Source of the DNA: CAMTWZ01 sp041749075
Lineage (GTDB): Bacteria; Bacteroidota; Rhodothermia; Balneolales; HLUCCA01
Reading direction: 5' to 3'
Length of the DNA stretch: 64,000 nucleotides
Assembly (NCBI GenBank): GCA_041749075.1
Contig: JBGTBY010000016.1
Coordinates: 1-64,000, forward strand
The notes under the pieces are model-generated. The model made no database searches and was not told the origin of the DNA. It was given only the letters and a program-made list of their open reading frames with translations. This document shows positions 1-8,797 of this stretch, piece by piece; position 1 is the first letter of the stretch, and every line of letters begins with the position of its first letter. Position numbers and translations under genes: made by a program.

Positions 1-1
1 C

Positions 2-1120
2 TCCTCATTTTCCTACAACGTGACGCTGGAACCCGAGCAGGTCGACAGTGTGATCACGGTTTCGCTTCAGGTGATTAACTCCTACGGACGCTCCCACACC
101 GTCAACCGGACCATCACCATCAAGCGGGACCATCAGAGCCAGTACTTCGTCAAGGATCATTTGGGATCCCCCCGTGTTGTGGTCGACGGAAAGGGCGCGG
201 TGCTCAGCTACACCGATTATTACCCATTCGGGATGGTCATGCCGGACCGCGCCGATAACTATAGCCTGTCCAACGACCGGGTGAAATTCACCGGCTACCT
301 ACTCGAGGAAGAAGGCGGACAAGACACCTACCATGCCGAAGCCCGGGGTTATGATCCGGTGATCGGGAGGTTTACGAGTAGGGATCCGCTGTATAGCCTT
401 TATCCAAGTTACACTCCATATGCATATGCACTCAACAACCCCTTAAGCTACATTGATCCGACTGGTTTGTTCTCCACTCATACGGATAGCTCAGGGGCTG
501 TAATTGCTGTGTATGATGATGGAGATCATGGTATTTATCAACATTCTGATGCAACATCCAGAGAACAGGTAGATACAAAGCGTGCAAGTACACAATCAAC
601 CTCTGGTGGTGGCACCATGATGGGAGAGACTGAAATCTGGGATGAGTTTGCTGAAAAAGTAGGTATTAATCAAACACCTATTTTAATAGATCAATCAACG
701 AATGCCTATAGGCCACTTGAGGCTAGAATACTGTTTGGAAAACGTTGGGATCCAGTACTATTATCTATGAATAGATCTGCACAATTACTAGATCCAATCA
801 ATTTAGCGTTTGAATCTGCTGGTGGCGGTTACTTTGATTTGAAAACATCTGCAGAATATGGAACACAAGGTAGATTATTAGGAGGCTACTATACATCATC
901 TAGATCCGCGGGTAATTTTTTAGCGGGTATGAATGCTAGAACAGCTGGTTTTAGTTTTGAAACCTTCCAAAGAACAGCAGGTGGATTACATAGGGCCGGA
1001 AAGTCGGGTGCAGCAAGAGCTTTTTTTGGAAAAGAGTATGGGTCTCCTCCAATGTATGGAGAGATTGAAATTCAATATAGATGGTCATTAAGAGGTTATC
1101 ATGGGCAACTTAGATGGTAA
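2..1120 (+). CDS. Rhs-family polymorphic toxin, 3' part of gene
   Basis: The reading frame is open to the left edge, so the gene is 5'-truncated by the window; the GTG at 20 is not a real start. The first part shows the Rhs core: a VKDHLGSPRVVVD stretch, an FTGYLLEEE stretch, ARGYDPVIGRFTSRDPL, then the Rhs-associated core ending in NPLSYIDPTGL near base 470. After this point the protein changes into a variable tip of about 210 residues with conserved-looking segments GGGYFDLK, SAGNFLAGMNA and GKEYGSPPMYGE. Base composition becomes visibly more AT-rich exactly at this boundary, as expected for exchangeable toxin tips. In this family the core forms a shell that encloses the C-terminal toxin. 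I cannot assign the tip's enzymatic activity. The stop codon abuts the next gene, a likely immunity partner. Confidence 0.85.
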   Translation, partial: SSFSYNVTLEPEQVDSVITVSLQVINSYGRSHTVNRTITIKRDHQSQYFVKDHLGSPRVVVDGKGAVLSYTDYYPFGMVMPDRADNYSLSNDRVKFTGYLLEEEGGQDTYHAEARGYDPVIGRFTSRDPLYSLYPSYTPYAYALNNPLSYIDPTGLFSTHTDSSGAVIAVYDDGDHGIYQHSDATSREQVDTKRASTQSTSGGGTMMGETEIWDEFAEKVGINQTPILIDQSTNAYRPLEARILFGKRWDPVLLSMNRSAQLLDPINLAFESAGGGYFDLKTSAEYGTQGRLLGGYYTSSRSAGNFLAGMNARTAGFSFETFQRTAGGLHRAGKSGAARAFFGKEYGSPPMYGEIEIQYRWSLRGYHGQLRW

Positions 1121-1528
1121 ATGATCTTCATGTTTGAAACAAGCAAATATTTAGTACTAAACCTGTTAACTGTCACAATGATGACTTCATGTTCAAGTGA
1201 CTCTTTTTTGTCATACAAGTGTGATGATAAATACTTACATGTGTATTATGGTGGGGTCAGCGGTTATCGATTCGTCGTATTAAACAATAATGAGTCAATG
1301 GTTTTTACGGGAATAACTAACTACGAAAAGTATAAGCTTGATAATACTCCTAAATTGGTTTATGAATCTGAGAATCGAATTTTTTTGACATGTGGTCAAG
1401 AAATTCGAATCGTTACCAGCTCGGAACCTTTGATAAATACTATTATTGATGGAGTGTTTATTGAGGTGTTGGAGCCAGCTCAATTAATTGATCTTGATAC
1501 GACTCTGTACGATATCGTGATTAGATGA
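1121..1528 (+). CDS. small lipoprotein, candidate immunity protein of the Rhs tip
   Basis: The ATG follows the Rhs stop codon with no gap (TAAATG); a second in-frame ATG lies at 1130. The 135-residue product has a basic residue (K8), a hydrophobic stretch and a cysteine at residue 24 in the context TVTMMTSC, which reads as a lipoprotein signal peptide, so the mature protein (about 110 residues) would be membrane-anchored in the periplasm or outer membrane. The rest is a small, probably beta-rich domain I do not recognise. It is AT-rich like the Rhs tip and unlike flanking core genes. Position, size and composition fit an immunity protein against the upstream toxin tip; this is inference from gene order, not homology. 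Confidence 0.6.
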   Translation: MIFMFETSKYLVLNLLTVTMMTSCSSDSFLSYKCDDKYLHVYYGGVSGYRFVVLNNNESMVFTGITNYEKYKLDNTPKLVYESENRIFLTCGQEIRIVTSSEPLINTIIDGVFIEVLEPAQLIDLDTTLYDIVIR

Positions 1529-1781
1529 GGCATGTTCAACTTGAGTATATTTGTCCGAAATTCTTAGGACTTATATACCGAATCTAACGACACATGAGTA
1601 AGTGTATCTTTAATATTTAATCAGAGGAGGTTGATTTCCTACTGAGAATGTGGCTCCTCATTTGGAGCATCTGACTCGAAAGCCGATATCAGGGTTTCAA
1701 AAAGTGCCCGCACCAACAGGAAAAAAGAGTGAAACATCGCTCCAAATAAATTGCTCAAAAAAAGCTACTACCTGCTAACCC

Positions 1782-2336
1782 TCACTCCGTAAACCAAATC
1801 TCACCCTCATCCAATCCGTCTTCTTCCAATTGCTCTGCGGCGTCCAGTAATGCCTCGCGGATCGGATCAAGAGTATCTTCGAGCCAATTTTCTTGTCCGT
1901 CATCAATCGATAAGAGTTCTTCGCGGAGAACGGACAGTTCCGATTCGGTTTCATAGAGATCGTCCACAGACCAAGTCTCACCGTCGTTTTCAAGTACCTG
2001 ATCTATTTGTCGCTGGATTCGCAATCTCTCCCGTTCAATCTGCTTGTGTTGGATTGATTGGATCTCACGCGACATTTGTTCGGTTAGCGAAGTCAACTCG
2101 TCGATCTTCTGTCGTTGCTCGGTGTAATGCGCAGGCTCCTTAACCCGTGGCTTCATTCGATTAACTGGATTCGAATGTGATGCATGTTGTGAATGACTAT
2201 CGCCCCGTTTGGACATTCGCACCTCTTTCACCCAGGCGAATGCCGTGGTTTTGGAGGTATTCAATTCCTCGGCGATTTCCGAATACGATTTACCAGCGGC
2301 ATGCATGGTGTATGCGGTTTGTTTATTCATGTCCAT
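1782..2336 (-). CDS. helix-turn-helix protein of an integrative element
   Basis: The 184-residue product begins with a resolvase-like helix-turn-helix (residues 5-35: AYTMHAAGKSYSEIAEELNT followed by SKTTAFAWVKEV), then a basic linker and a long charged helical region (residues 65-150, rich in Glu, Gln and Arg) likely to form a coiled coil. The C-terminus is acidic. A second possible start is M3. It is the last gene of a minus-strand module with the excisionase-like gene (3 bp upstream), an unknown protein and the integrase. The architecture resembles small DNA-binding proteins of mobile elements (terminase-small-subunit-like or replication-initiation helpers), but no specific family is recognised. 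Confidence 0.6.
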   Translation of the reverse strand: MDMNKQTAYTMHAAGKSYSEIAEELNTSKTTAFAWVKEVRMSKRGDSHSQHASHSNPVNRMKPRVKEPAHYTEQRQKIDELTSLTEQMSREIQSIQHKQIERERLRIQRQIDQVLENDGETWSVDDLYETESELSVLREELLSIDDGQENWLEDTLDPIREALLDAAEQLEEDGLDEGEIWFTE

Positions 2337-2339
2337 AGG

Positions 2340-2591
2340 TTAATCCAAGTGAAAGAGTCGCAAAATGACGGACCGCTCGAAGTAGCGTCTTGAGCTGCCC
2401 AATGTGAGTGATGGGATGTGGCGGCGATCCGAGACCGGAAGTTTGGCTCGGTTCAGTACGGTTCGATGATCCAAGCCGGTCAGAAGCTCAACGTCACGTG
2501 CGTTGAGATGACGTTTGGAGACATCTCGCCCTCGCACAGCCGATAGCAACTGATCAAGTTTGGATTCGATTCGAAGGAGTTGGGGATCCAT
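2340..2591 (-). CDS. small excisionase-like DNA-binding protein
   Basis: An 83-residue protein. After an N-terminal helix (residues 1-18, PQLLRIESKLDQLLSAV) comes LNARDVELLTGLDHRTVLNRAK, a compact winged-helix/MerR-like helix-turn-helix of the type found in excisionases and helix-turn-helix domain 17 proteins, and a C-terminal strand/helix with SSRRYFERSVILRLFHLD. It sits between the HTH gene and the integrase side of the module, on the same strand. Likely role: recombination directionality factor or transcription regulator of the element. This assignment rests on size, context and motif shape only. Confidence 0.55.
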   Translation of the reverse strand: MDPQLLRIESKLDQLLSAVRGRDVSKRHLNARDVELLTGLDHRTVLNRAKLPVSDRRHIPSLTLGSSRRYFERSVILRLFHLD

Positions 2592-2758
2592 AATGGTGTT
2601 GTTTGGTTGCCCAAACTTAGCAATGGAAATCGCCTATTTCCCAATGTTACCCCTTGCTCTGACGGTTGAAAACAAACCTCTAAAGGTCATAAAAAACCGT
2701 CAACTGTTTAATAGATAAATGAAACGCCGAATAACTATTAGATATAACGAGTTTGCTC

Positions 2759-3538
2759 TTAGTTTTTGGGCTTCGTTACAATGAGCTTTTCTTCACCCTG
2801 CCTCACGAATTTCTTATTCATGGAATCCACGGCTTTATGAAATGAAGAGCTGAACGTATCCTCTATAAGCTTAGGGAACCGATAGGTCAACTTAATCTTT
2901 GATTTCAATTCAGCACTCGTAATTTCTATTGGGTTCAACTCAAAATGATGGTTCATGGCATCAACCATCGAGTCTTTTCGGATTCTAAGGTCCAAGTTTC
3001 GTCCAAGTTCTGCATCCTCCAATAACCCCTCAAATAGATTCCTCCATGCAGACAGGAGGATCAATTGGCTCCAAACCGATATCAAGGACGAACTAAAATG
3101 AACGGATTTAAGATGATCTGCAGCGTTTGGATGTCGATTTAGTAGGTACATCTTTGCCGTCTCAATAAAGTCTGACTGGCGCTTGGATTCATTCAGGAAT
3201 AGACTGATTTCAAGGGGAATTTTTTTCTGTTCAGCAATTAATTCAACAACGACTCGACTGATTTCTCGAGGAAATACCTTCTCGGTCATGTAACGCAAAC
3301 TTTGTAATTCTCTGTCCGGATCACGTTGAGGTGGAAAGTGGCTTAATGCCTCCTTATGCCACTTCGACTCGAAATGCGTGGGCAAATGATAGCTACTGGC
3401 CAATTCAGACAATGTAATTTTTGTATCATGCCCGGAGCTACGGTCCGCATTGATGATATAAGTAAGGCCTATGCGAAAGTCCGGATCCTTTTCAAGATGC
3501 CGCCTAACGTCAAGGATCAATGCTTCGGATGGTCTCAT
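2759..3538 (-). CDS. unrecognised protein overlapping the integrase gene
   Basis: A 259-residue, mainly helical and charged protein without signal peptide or membrane segment. Its ATG lies inside the integrase gene (29-bp overlap with the integrase 3' end), so the two are translationally coupled. I recognise no domain. It belongs by position to the integrase module and is a typical cargo or accessory gene of such elements. Downstream, bases 2592-2758 contain only an inverted repeat (GACGGTT at 2661, AACCGTC at 2696) and no other gene. Confidence 0.55.
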   Translation of the reverse strand: MRPSEALILDVRRHLEKDPDFRIGLTYIINADRSSGHDTKITLSELASSYHLPTHFESKWHKEALSHFPPQRDPDRELQSLRYMTEKVFPREISRVVVELIAEQKKIPLEISLFLNESKRQSDFIETAKMYLLNRHPNAADHLKSVHFSSSLISVWSQLILLSAWRNLFEGLLEDAELGRNLDLRIRKDSMVDAMNHHFELNPIEITSAELKSKIKLTYRFPKLIEDTFSSSFHKAVDSMNKKFVRQGEEKLIVTKPKN

Positions 3539-4658
3539 GTATGTCCGATGGGGTGAGGTGTTGGTAGATTTTTGTCACTTCGATTGATTTGTGTCCCATG
3601 ATTTCGGCAACCTGGTTGATCGGTACGTTCTTGCGCAACAAATCCGTTCCGAATGAATGTCGCAATCCGTGGATGGTTGCACCCGGTGGTAATCCGGCCA
3701 TCCGAACGAATTTTTTGAACGTTCGGGAGATTCGGTTCGCATCCAACGGCGTTCCGAACGCCGTTCGGTTCGTCACACTGGGGTATACCAGGCCATCTTT
3801 CGTTCGGAACGTCGCGTTCTTCCATGATTGCAAGTAAGGGATCAAAGGCTTGCGAATAGGAATCATTCGCATTCGTCCGGACTTGGTTGTGGCATCATCC
3901 GAATTCCGAACGGTGATGAATGACCAATCCGATGCGATGTCGTTCCATCGGAGATGAATCAGTTCCTTCGAACGCAATCCCGTATAGAAGAAGGTGGCGA
4001 TGACGGGCTTGAACCATTCCATTTTGGTATCCGGATGATTGATGAATCCCTTTTCAATATTTGTTTGGACATGGTTCTCGAACGTGGTGAATAGGGTCAT
4101 CAAATCGGACGAATTGATCACTTTGTCGATCGTGCGATCGACAGACTTGGGTGGTCGTACGCCACGAACCAAATCCGTCGAAATATGCCCTTCTTCATGG
4201 AGCCACTTGAAAAACACCCGGTAATGCGTGAAGTAACTGCGTTGTGTCGCATTGCGCAAGTGAGGACGAAAGCTCAATCGCCGCAAATCATTACTGGTGA
4301 GCTGGCTGATTGGCATTGTTCTGCCCATATCTTCCATCATCCGCCGAAAACAACCTCGATAACTATTCTTTGTGACATCGTTGGCTTGCGACCGACTTTT
4401 TAGGAATTGCTCGCATGCCTGTTCCAATGTGAATGGAGCAGAACTGCTCGAACTGGAGATTTGAGCCGTTTGATAGGTCCAGCCATTGAATGGGTCTATT
4501 CGTCCATCCTGATACTTGATTTCCAGTTCGGTGCGAATTCTCTCCGCCTTCTTGGGATCCGAGGTTCCAAGAGAGAATGAGCGTTGATTGATCTTATCAC
4601 CAATGCGTCGGCTGAATTGAATCAGATACACGCCATTTCGCTGTTTTAAAGAGGCCAT
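3510..4658 (-). CDS. tyrosine recombinase (phage-type integrase)
   Basis: A 382-residue site-specific recombinase. The chosen start is the ATG at 4658, giving MASLKQRNGVYLIQFSRR, an N-terminal arm-binding domain; an upstream ATG at 4712 would add 18 residues with no family support. A SAM-like core-binding domain follows (around residues 75-170, FTLEQACEQFLKSR). The catalytic domain shows the first Arg in FYTGLRSKELIHLRW, the H-x-x-R box in HGLRHSFGTDLL, and the final His and Tyr in GHKSIEVTKIYQHL, so the R-K-H-R-H-Y set looks intact. It lies just downstream of tRNA-Phe, the common attachment target for this enzyme class, and heads a short module of accessory genes. Confidence 0.92.
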   Translation of the reverse strand: MASLKQRNGVYLIQFSRRIGDKINQRSFSLGTSDPKKAERIRTELEIKYQDGRIDPFNGWTYQTAQISSSSSSAPFTLEQACEQFLKSRSQANDVTKNSYRGCFRRMMEDMGRTMPISQLTSNDLRRLSFRPHLRNATQRSYFTHYRVFFKWLHEEGHISTDLVRGVRPPKSVDRTIDKVINSSDLMTLFTTFENHVQTNIEKGFINHPDTKMEWFKPVIATFFYTGLRSKELIHLRWNDIASDWSFITVRNSDDATTKSGRMRMIPIRKPLIPYLQSWKNATFRTKDGLVYPSVTNRTAFGTPLDANRISRTFKKFVRMAGLPPGATIHGLRHSFGTDLLRKNVPINQVAEIMGHKSIEVTKIYQHLTPSDIHETIRSIDP

Positions 4659-4753
4659 GTTAGTCCCACATTTAGTCCCACGCAATGTATTAAATGTGCG
4701 ATATAGTGACAACTATATCGATCGAAATTGTCGCGAATTTGGCGGATGGGCAT

Positions 4754-4791
4754 AAAAAAAACCCGCTTAACGATTTATTTAAGCGGGTTTT
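4754..4791 (-). terminator. Rho-independent terminator of tRNA-Phe
   Basis: AACCCGCTTAA and TTAAGCGGGTT form an 11-bp stem. Read on the minus strand the hairpin is followed by a run of eight T. It lies directly downstream of tRNA-Phe and separates it from the integrase gene. Confidence 0.8.
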
Positions 4792-4798
4792 ATGAGTG

Positions 4799-4871
4799 TG
4801 GGACCAGGGGGAATCGAACCCCCGACACATGGATTTTCAGTCCATTGCTCTACCGACTGAGCTACAGTCCC
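4799..4871 (-). tRNA. tRNA-Phe (GAA)
   Basis: The minus strand folds as a cloverleaf: acceptor 5' GGGACTG pairs with 3' TGGTCCC (two G-U pairs), D arm AGCTCAGTCGGTAGAGC, anticodon loop CTGAAAA giving GAA, T arm GGGGGTTCGATTCCCCC, discriminator A. The CCA end is not encoded. Its terminator lies just downstream and its promoter 18 bp upstream. Confidence 0.97.
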
Positions 4872-4888
4872 TCTCTTGTTGAGAGCAA

Positions 4889-4919
4889 CAAATATACGGG
4901 TTTTCATGCCGTTCCGAAA
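4889..4919 (-). promoter_or_regulatory. housekeeping promoter of tRNA-Phe, Bacteroidota type
   Basis: On the minus strand TATATTTG (4896 to 4889) matches the TAnnTTTG -7 element, and TTTC (4919 to 4916) stands at the -33 place with a 19-bp spacer. The transcript would start near 4883, about 12 bases before the tRNA. Confidence 0.65.
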
Positions 4920-5055
4920 TACGGAATGATTCCACCTTGAAAAGTTCATCGCACCGTTTATATTACCTCATCTTCTCATTACATGAGAAGAGCGGGTGAT
5001 CGGTTTGACCGCCGGTTGCTCCTTTCATGGGTATTCAAAATAAAACAAAACAAGT

Positions 5056-6786
5056 ATGTCATTCCGTTGGGTGTATGCCCAACCGGACGACGCAGGCATT
5101 GCCGCATCCTTATCCAAGGAATGCAATGTGCCCACGTCGATTGCCCGGTTGTTGGCGCTACGGGGAGTCTCTACCTTCGACCGTGCCTCTCTATTCTTCC
5201 GCCCCGAACTAAGCAAACTCCACGATCCATTCCTCATGAAGGATATGGATATCGCCTCCGACCGTCTCGCACACGCCATCCGTTCGGGTCAGCGCGTGCT
5301 GGTGTATGGCGATTATGATGTGGATGGCACCACCGCCACCGCCATCATGTATATGTTCATCCGCGAATTCGGATCGAAACCGCTATTCTATATCCCGCAT
5401 CGATTCAAGGAGGGATACGGTCTAAGTGAAGAGGGCATCACCTATGCCGATGAGCAGGATTGCGACCTCATCGTGTCGGTCGATTGCGGCATCACCGCCA
5501 TCGAGGAAGCGAAATGGGCCAAAGCCAAGGGCATCGACCTGATCGTGTGTGACCATCACACCGCCGGCGACACCATTCCCGATTGCGTTGCCGTGCTGGA
5601 TCCGAAGCGCCCCGACTGTCCCTATCCCTTCGAAGGATTATCCGGGGCCGGCGTAGGCTTCAAACTCATTCAGGCCACCTTGCTCAAACTGGGACTCCCG
5701 CAGTCCGTGGCCTATAAATACCTCGATCTCCTGGCGGTATCCATCGCGTCCGATATCGTACCGATCATCGATGAGAACCGAATTCTCATGCGCGAAGGCC
5801 TGCTGATGCTCAATACCGAGCCCCGGGCCGGCATCCGCGCGCTAATGGACCTCATCAAGATGGATGTGGGCAAATTGTCGACCACGAATATCGTGTTCAG
5901 CATCGGTCCGCGCATCAACGCGGCCGGACGCATGGGCGATGCCGTCACCGCCCTCAATCTTCTGATCTCCGACAGCGAAGACGATGCCAATTTCTGGGCC
6001 GCGCAGCTCGAGGAAATCAACAAACGCCGTCGCAAGACCGATTCCGATACCATGGGTCAAGCCCAGGCGATGATCGACGAGTCGATGGACATGGATTCGC
6101 TGACGTCCGTCGTGCTCCACCATCCCGAATGGCATCTGGGCGTGATCGGCATCGTGGCGTCGCGCTTGGTGGACCTGTACTGCCGCCCCACCATCATGCT
6201 CAGCACCATCGATGGCAAAATCAAAGGCTCGGCCCGCTCCATCCGCGGCTTCAACATCTACAATGCGCTCAAACAGTGCGACGACCTGCTCATCCAGTTC
6301 GGCGGACATGAATTCGCCGCCGGGCTCACCATGAATTGCGATCAGTTGGATGCGTTTCGTGAACGGTTTTCCTCCATTTCGCACGATTGTCTGTGTTCAG
6401 ACCAGTTTGAGCCCGAAATCGTGATCGATGGGGAACTGCGACTTTCCGAAATCGATTCGCGCTTCTGGAAATTGCTGAATCAATTCGAGCCGTACGGTCC
6501 TCATAACACACGACCCATTTTCGTGTCGAAAAACGTGCAGATCGTCGGAAATCCGAGCATCGTGGGCAAGCAAGGTCATCTGAAAATGCGCTTGGCCCAA
6601 GACGACTCCTATCATTTCGACGCCATCGGCTTCAAGATGCACGCGCTCAAACCGATGCTGGACGAACATAAGAATCAGAATGTGGACATCGCCTTCGTGC
6701 TGGAGGAAAACTGCTGGTTCGACAAGCGTTCGAACGAATCGAAGCGCGAGCTTCAACTGCAAATCCGCGACATACGAGTATGCTGA
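5056..6786 (+). CDS. recJ: single-stranded-DNA-specific exonuclease RecJ
   Basis: A 576-residue RecJ, the usual length. It degrades single-stranded DNA 5' to 3' in recombinational and mismatch repair, in the cytoplasm. DHH-family motifs are intact: DYDVDGTT at residues 86-93 (metal ligands), VDCGITA at 142-148, DHH at 166-168, then LSGAGVGFKL and GPRINAAGRMGDA. The C-terminal DHHA1 part shows FGGHEFAAGLT, and an OB-like domain follows (EPYGPHNTRPIF). The ATG at 5056 gives a well-formed N-terminus (MSFRWVYAQP). The last codons overlap the start of pheA by 7 bp, so both are probably co-transcribed. The 184 bp before it hold the tRNA promoter and nothing else evident. Confidence 0.96.
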   Translation: MSFRWVYAQPDDAGIAASLSKECNVPTSIARLLALRGVSTFDRASLFFRPELSKLHDPFLMKDMDIASDRLAHAIRSGQRVLVYGDYDVDGTTATAIMYMFIREFGSKPLFYIPHRFKEGYGLSEEGITYADEQDCDLIVSVDCGITAIEEAKWAKAKGIDLIVCDHHTAGDTIPDCVAVLDPKRPDCPYPFEGLSGAGVGFKLIQATLLKLGLPQSVAYKYLDLLAVSIASDIVPIIDENRILMREGLLMLNTEPRAGIRALMDLIKMDVGKLSTTNIVFSIGPRINAAGRMGDAVTALNLLISDSEDDANFWAAQLEEINKRRRKTDSDTMGQAQAMIDESMDMDSLTSVVLHHPEWHLGVIGIVASRLVDLYCRPTIMLSTIDGKIKGSARSIRGFNIYNALKQCDDLLIQFGGHEFAAGLTMNCDQLDAFRERFSSISHDCLCSDQFEPEIVIDGELRLSEIDSRFWKLLNQFEPYGPHNTRPIFVSKNVQIVGNPSIVGKQGHLKMRLAQDDSYHFDAIGFKMHALKPMLDEHKNQNVDIAFVLEENCWFDKRSNESKRELQLQIRDIRVC

Positions 6787-7628
6787 AACCGACTGTTTCC
6801 TTGCAAGGTCAGCCCGGGTCGTTCCATCATATCGTGGCCACACGCCTCTTCGGTCCAGACGCCTCATGCTTATATCGAGGCACCTTTCGCGAGGTGATGG
6901 AAGATGAAAAAAACGGTCGTGCGGATGTGGCCCTCATCGCCATTGAGAATTCCATAGCCGGAAGCATCATCTATAACTATGATTTGTTGGCGAAGTACCG
7001 CGTTCCCATTGCTGGCGAGTTCTATCTGCCGATTTCGCAGCACTTGATCGCCTTTCCCGGAACCAAGCTCGACGACATCAAAGAAGTCTGGTCCCATCCG
7101 ATGGCGATCGAACAATGCCGCGCGTTTTTGGATCCGCTGCATCTCACCATCCTCGAAAAAGAAGACACGGCCGGGTCTGTCAAAGAATTGAAAGACAGCG
7201 GCCTGAAGCATGTGGGCGTCATTTCGAGTGACTTTTCAGCCAAATTGTATGGGATGGAGATTATTCGTCGGAACATCGAGACCGATCCGCACAACCATAC
7301 CCGTTTCTTGGTGCTGACCCATAAGGATTTGGCAAGCCACCTGAAGGGAAAAGTGACCAAAACATCCATGCAATTTTCTGTGGTGGATGCGCCCGGAAGC
7401 TTATATCGATTATTGGGCGTGCTGGATTTTCATGGAGTGAACATGTCGAAGATCGAGAGTCGGCCGAAGGTAGGCTCCCCATGGAAATATGATTTCTTTT
7501 GCGACATCACAACCGATGTGTATGCGGTGAATGGCTTGATCGACGACTTGACCGGCGTAACCGAGGCGTTTCATGTTCTGGGTGTTTTTTCCGACTTGTC
7601 CGGCATAGACGTAGGGCAATCCGGATAG
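6780..7628 (+). CDS. pheA: prephenate dehydratase
   Basis: Converts prephenate to phenylpyruvate in phenylalanine synthesis. The 282-residue protein is a stand-alone dehydratase with no chorismate mutase domain. The periplasmic-binding-protein-like catalytic fold shows IENSIAGSI (residues 55-63), the DTAGSVKEL segment (129-137) and the catalytic TRF triad (174-176). A C-terminal ACT domain (about 195-275) has ESRP (226-229), the phenylalanine-binding signature of feedback-inhibited enzymes. It overlaps recJ by 7 bp and precedes dnaN by 48 bp. Confidence 0.95.
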   Translation: MLKPTVSLQGQPGSFHHIVATRLFGPDASCLYRGTFREVMEDEKNGRADVALIAIENSIAGSIIYNYDLLAKYRVPIAGEFYLPISQHLIAFPGTKLDDIKEVWSHPMAIEQCRAFLDPLHLTILEKEDTAGSVKELKDSGLKHVGVISSDFSAKLYGMEIIRRNIETDPHNHTRFLVLTHKDLASHLKGKVTKTSMQFSVVDAPGSLYRLLGVLDFHGVNMSKIESRPKVGSPWKYDFFCDITTDVYAVNGLIDDLTGVTEAFHVLGVFSDLSGIDVGQSG

Positions 7629-7676
7629 GCGATTTTTGTATATTCGGGTGATTTTAAACCATCTTCTTTCTTTGCT

Positions 7677-8792
7677 ATGAAATTCAGTGTATCCAGCGGT
7701 GATCTGGTAAAAGGCCTGGCCGCAGTTGCCGGCGCCGTTCCATCCAAAGCGACCCTCCCCATTCTGGAGACCGTTCTCTTCGAAAGCGATAATGGTCGTC
7801 TGAGGCTTTGCGCCACCGATTTGGAAGTGTCCATCATCGAATATGTGTCGGCTGACATCCTGGCCGAAGGCGCGATCGCGGTTCCGGCCCGCCGCCTGCT
7901 CGAAACCCTTCGCCAATTGCCCGACATCCCAGTCCTGTTTGAAACGGATGATCGCTCGATTGTGAAATTCAAGACCGACAAAGGCTCTTATAAATTGGCT
8001 GGCGAAAAAGCTGCGGATTTCCCTGCGATTCCGACCATGGAAGAAGGCGTTGCGATCAAGACGAGCCGTGCGTCGTTGGGTCGTGCCATCACGAAAACGA
8101 GTTTCGCGGTCTCAAGCGATGATTTGCGTCCAGCCATGATGGGTGTGTTTTTCCAGATCGGAAAAGAGGAAAGCAAGATCGTGGCCACGGATGGTCATCG
8201 CCTCGTTCGCTTGGTAAAAAAAGACATCGTCGCCACCACGCCGGTCCAGTTCATCGTTCCGGAAAAAGCATTGACCTTGGTTCAGAAAGCCTTGCATGGC
8301 GAAACGTGTGAGATGTCGGTGAGCAAAGACCACGCCGGCTTCAAAAGCGGGAACACGAGCGTCATCACCCGCCTCATCAACGAAACCTATCCGAATTACG
8401 AGTCCGTGATTCCGCGGGAAAATGATAAGGAGATGAAAGTGAGTCGCGACCAGATGCTTGCCACAGTGAAGCGGGTCTCCATTTTTTCGAGTTCGGCGAC
8501 CAAACAAGTGCGGTTGTCCCTCAAACCAGGTGAATTGCAGATCAGCGCGGAAGACATCGACCTCAGCAGCGAAGCGAAAGAAGCGATTTCCTGCGAATAC
8601 GATCATCCGGAAATGGAAATCGGATTCAATTCGCGTTATCTGACGGATGTGCTGTCAAACATCGACGATCCGGAAGTGATGTTTGAATTCTCCACGCCGA
8701 ACCGCGCAGGCATCGTGCGTCCATCGATGCAAGAAGATGACGAGGACATGCTCATGCTCGTGATGCCCGTCATGCTAAATACCTACTCCTGA
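7677..8792 (+). CDS. dnaN: DNA polymerase III beta sliding clamp
   Basis: A 371-residue beta clamp of normal length with three repeated domains and the typical C-terminal end VMPVMLN. It begins MKFSVSSGDLVKGLAAVAGAV, continues with KATLPILE, KFKTDKGSYKLAGEKAADFP and ATDGHRLVR, and contains NETYPNYESVIPRE, all standard clamp segments. It tethers DNA polymerase III and repair factors to DNA. A -7-like box TATATTCG lies at 7639-7646, about 30 bp before the ATG, but no clear -33 element was seen. dnaN is not next to dnaA here; its neighbours are pheA and a SAM-hydrolysing enzyme. Confidence 0.97.
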   Translation: MKFSVSSGDLVKGLAAVAGAVPSKATLPILETVLFESDNGRLRLCATDLEVSIIEYVSADILAEGAIAVPARRLLETLRQLPDIPVLFETDDRSIVKFKTDKGSYKLAGEKAADFPAIPTMEEGVAIKTSRASLGRAITKTSFAVSSDDLRPAMMGVFFQIGKEESKIVATDGHRLVRLVKKDIVATTPVQFIVPEKALTLVQKALHGETCEMSVSKDHAGFKSGNTSVITRLINETYPNYESVIPRENDKEMKVSRDQMLATVKRVSIFSSSATKQVRLSLKPGELQISAEDIDLSSEAKEAISCEYDHPEMEIGFNSRYLTDVLSNIDDPEVMFEFSTPNRAGIVRPSMQEDDEDMLMLVMPVMLNTYS

Positions 8793-8797
8793 ATGGA

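Noticed and set aside
4799..4871. Direct-repeat attachment site at the tRNA-Phe 3' end
   Set aside because: No second copy of the T-arm or acceptor sequence was found to the left, so att borders cannot be stated.
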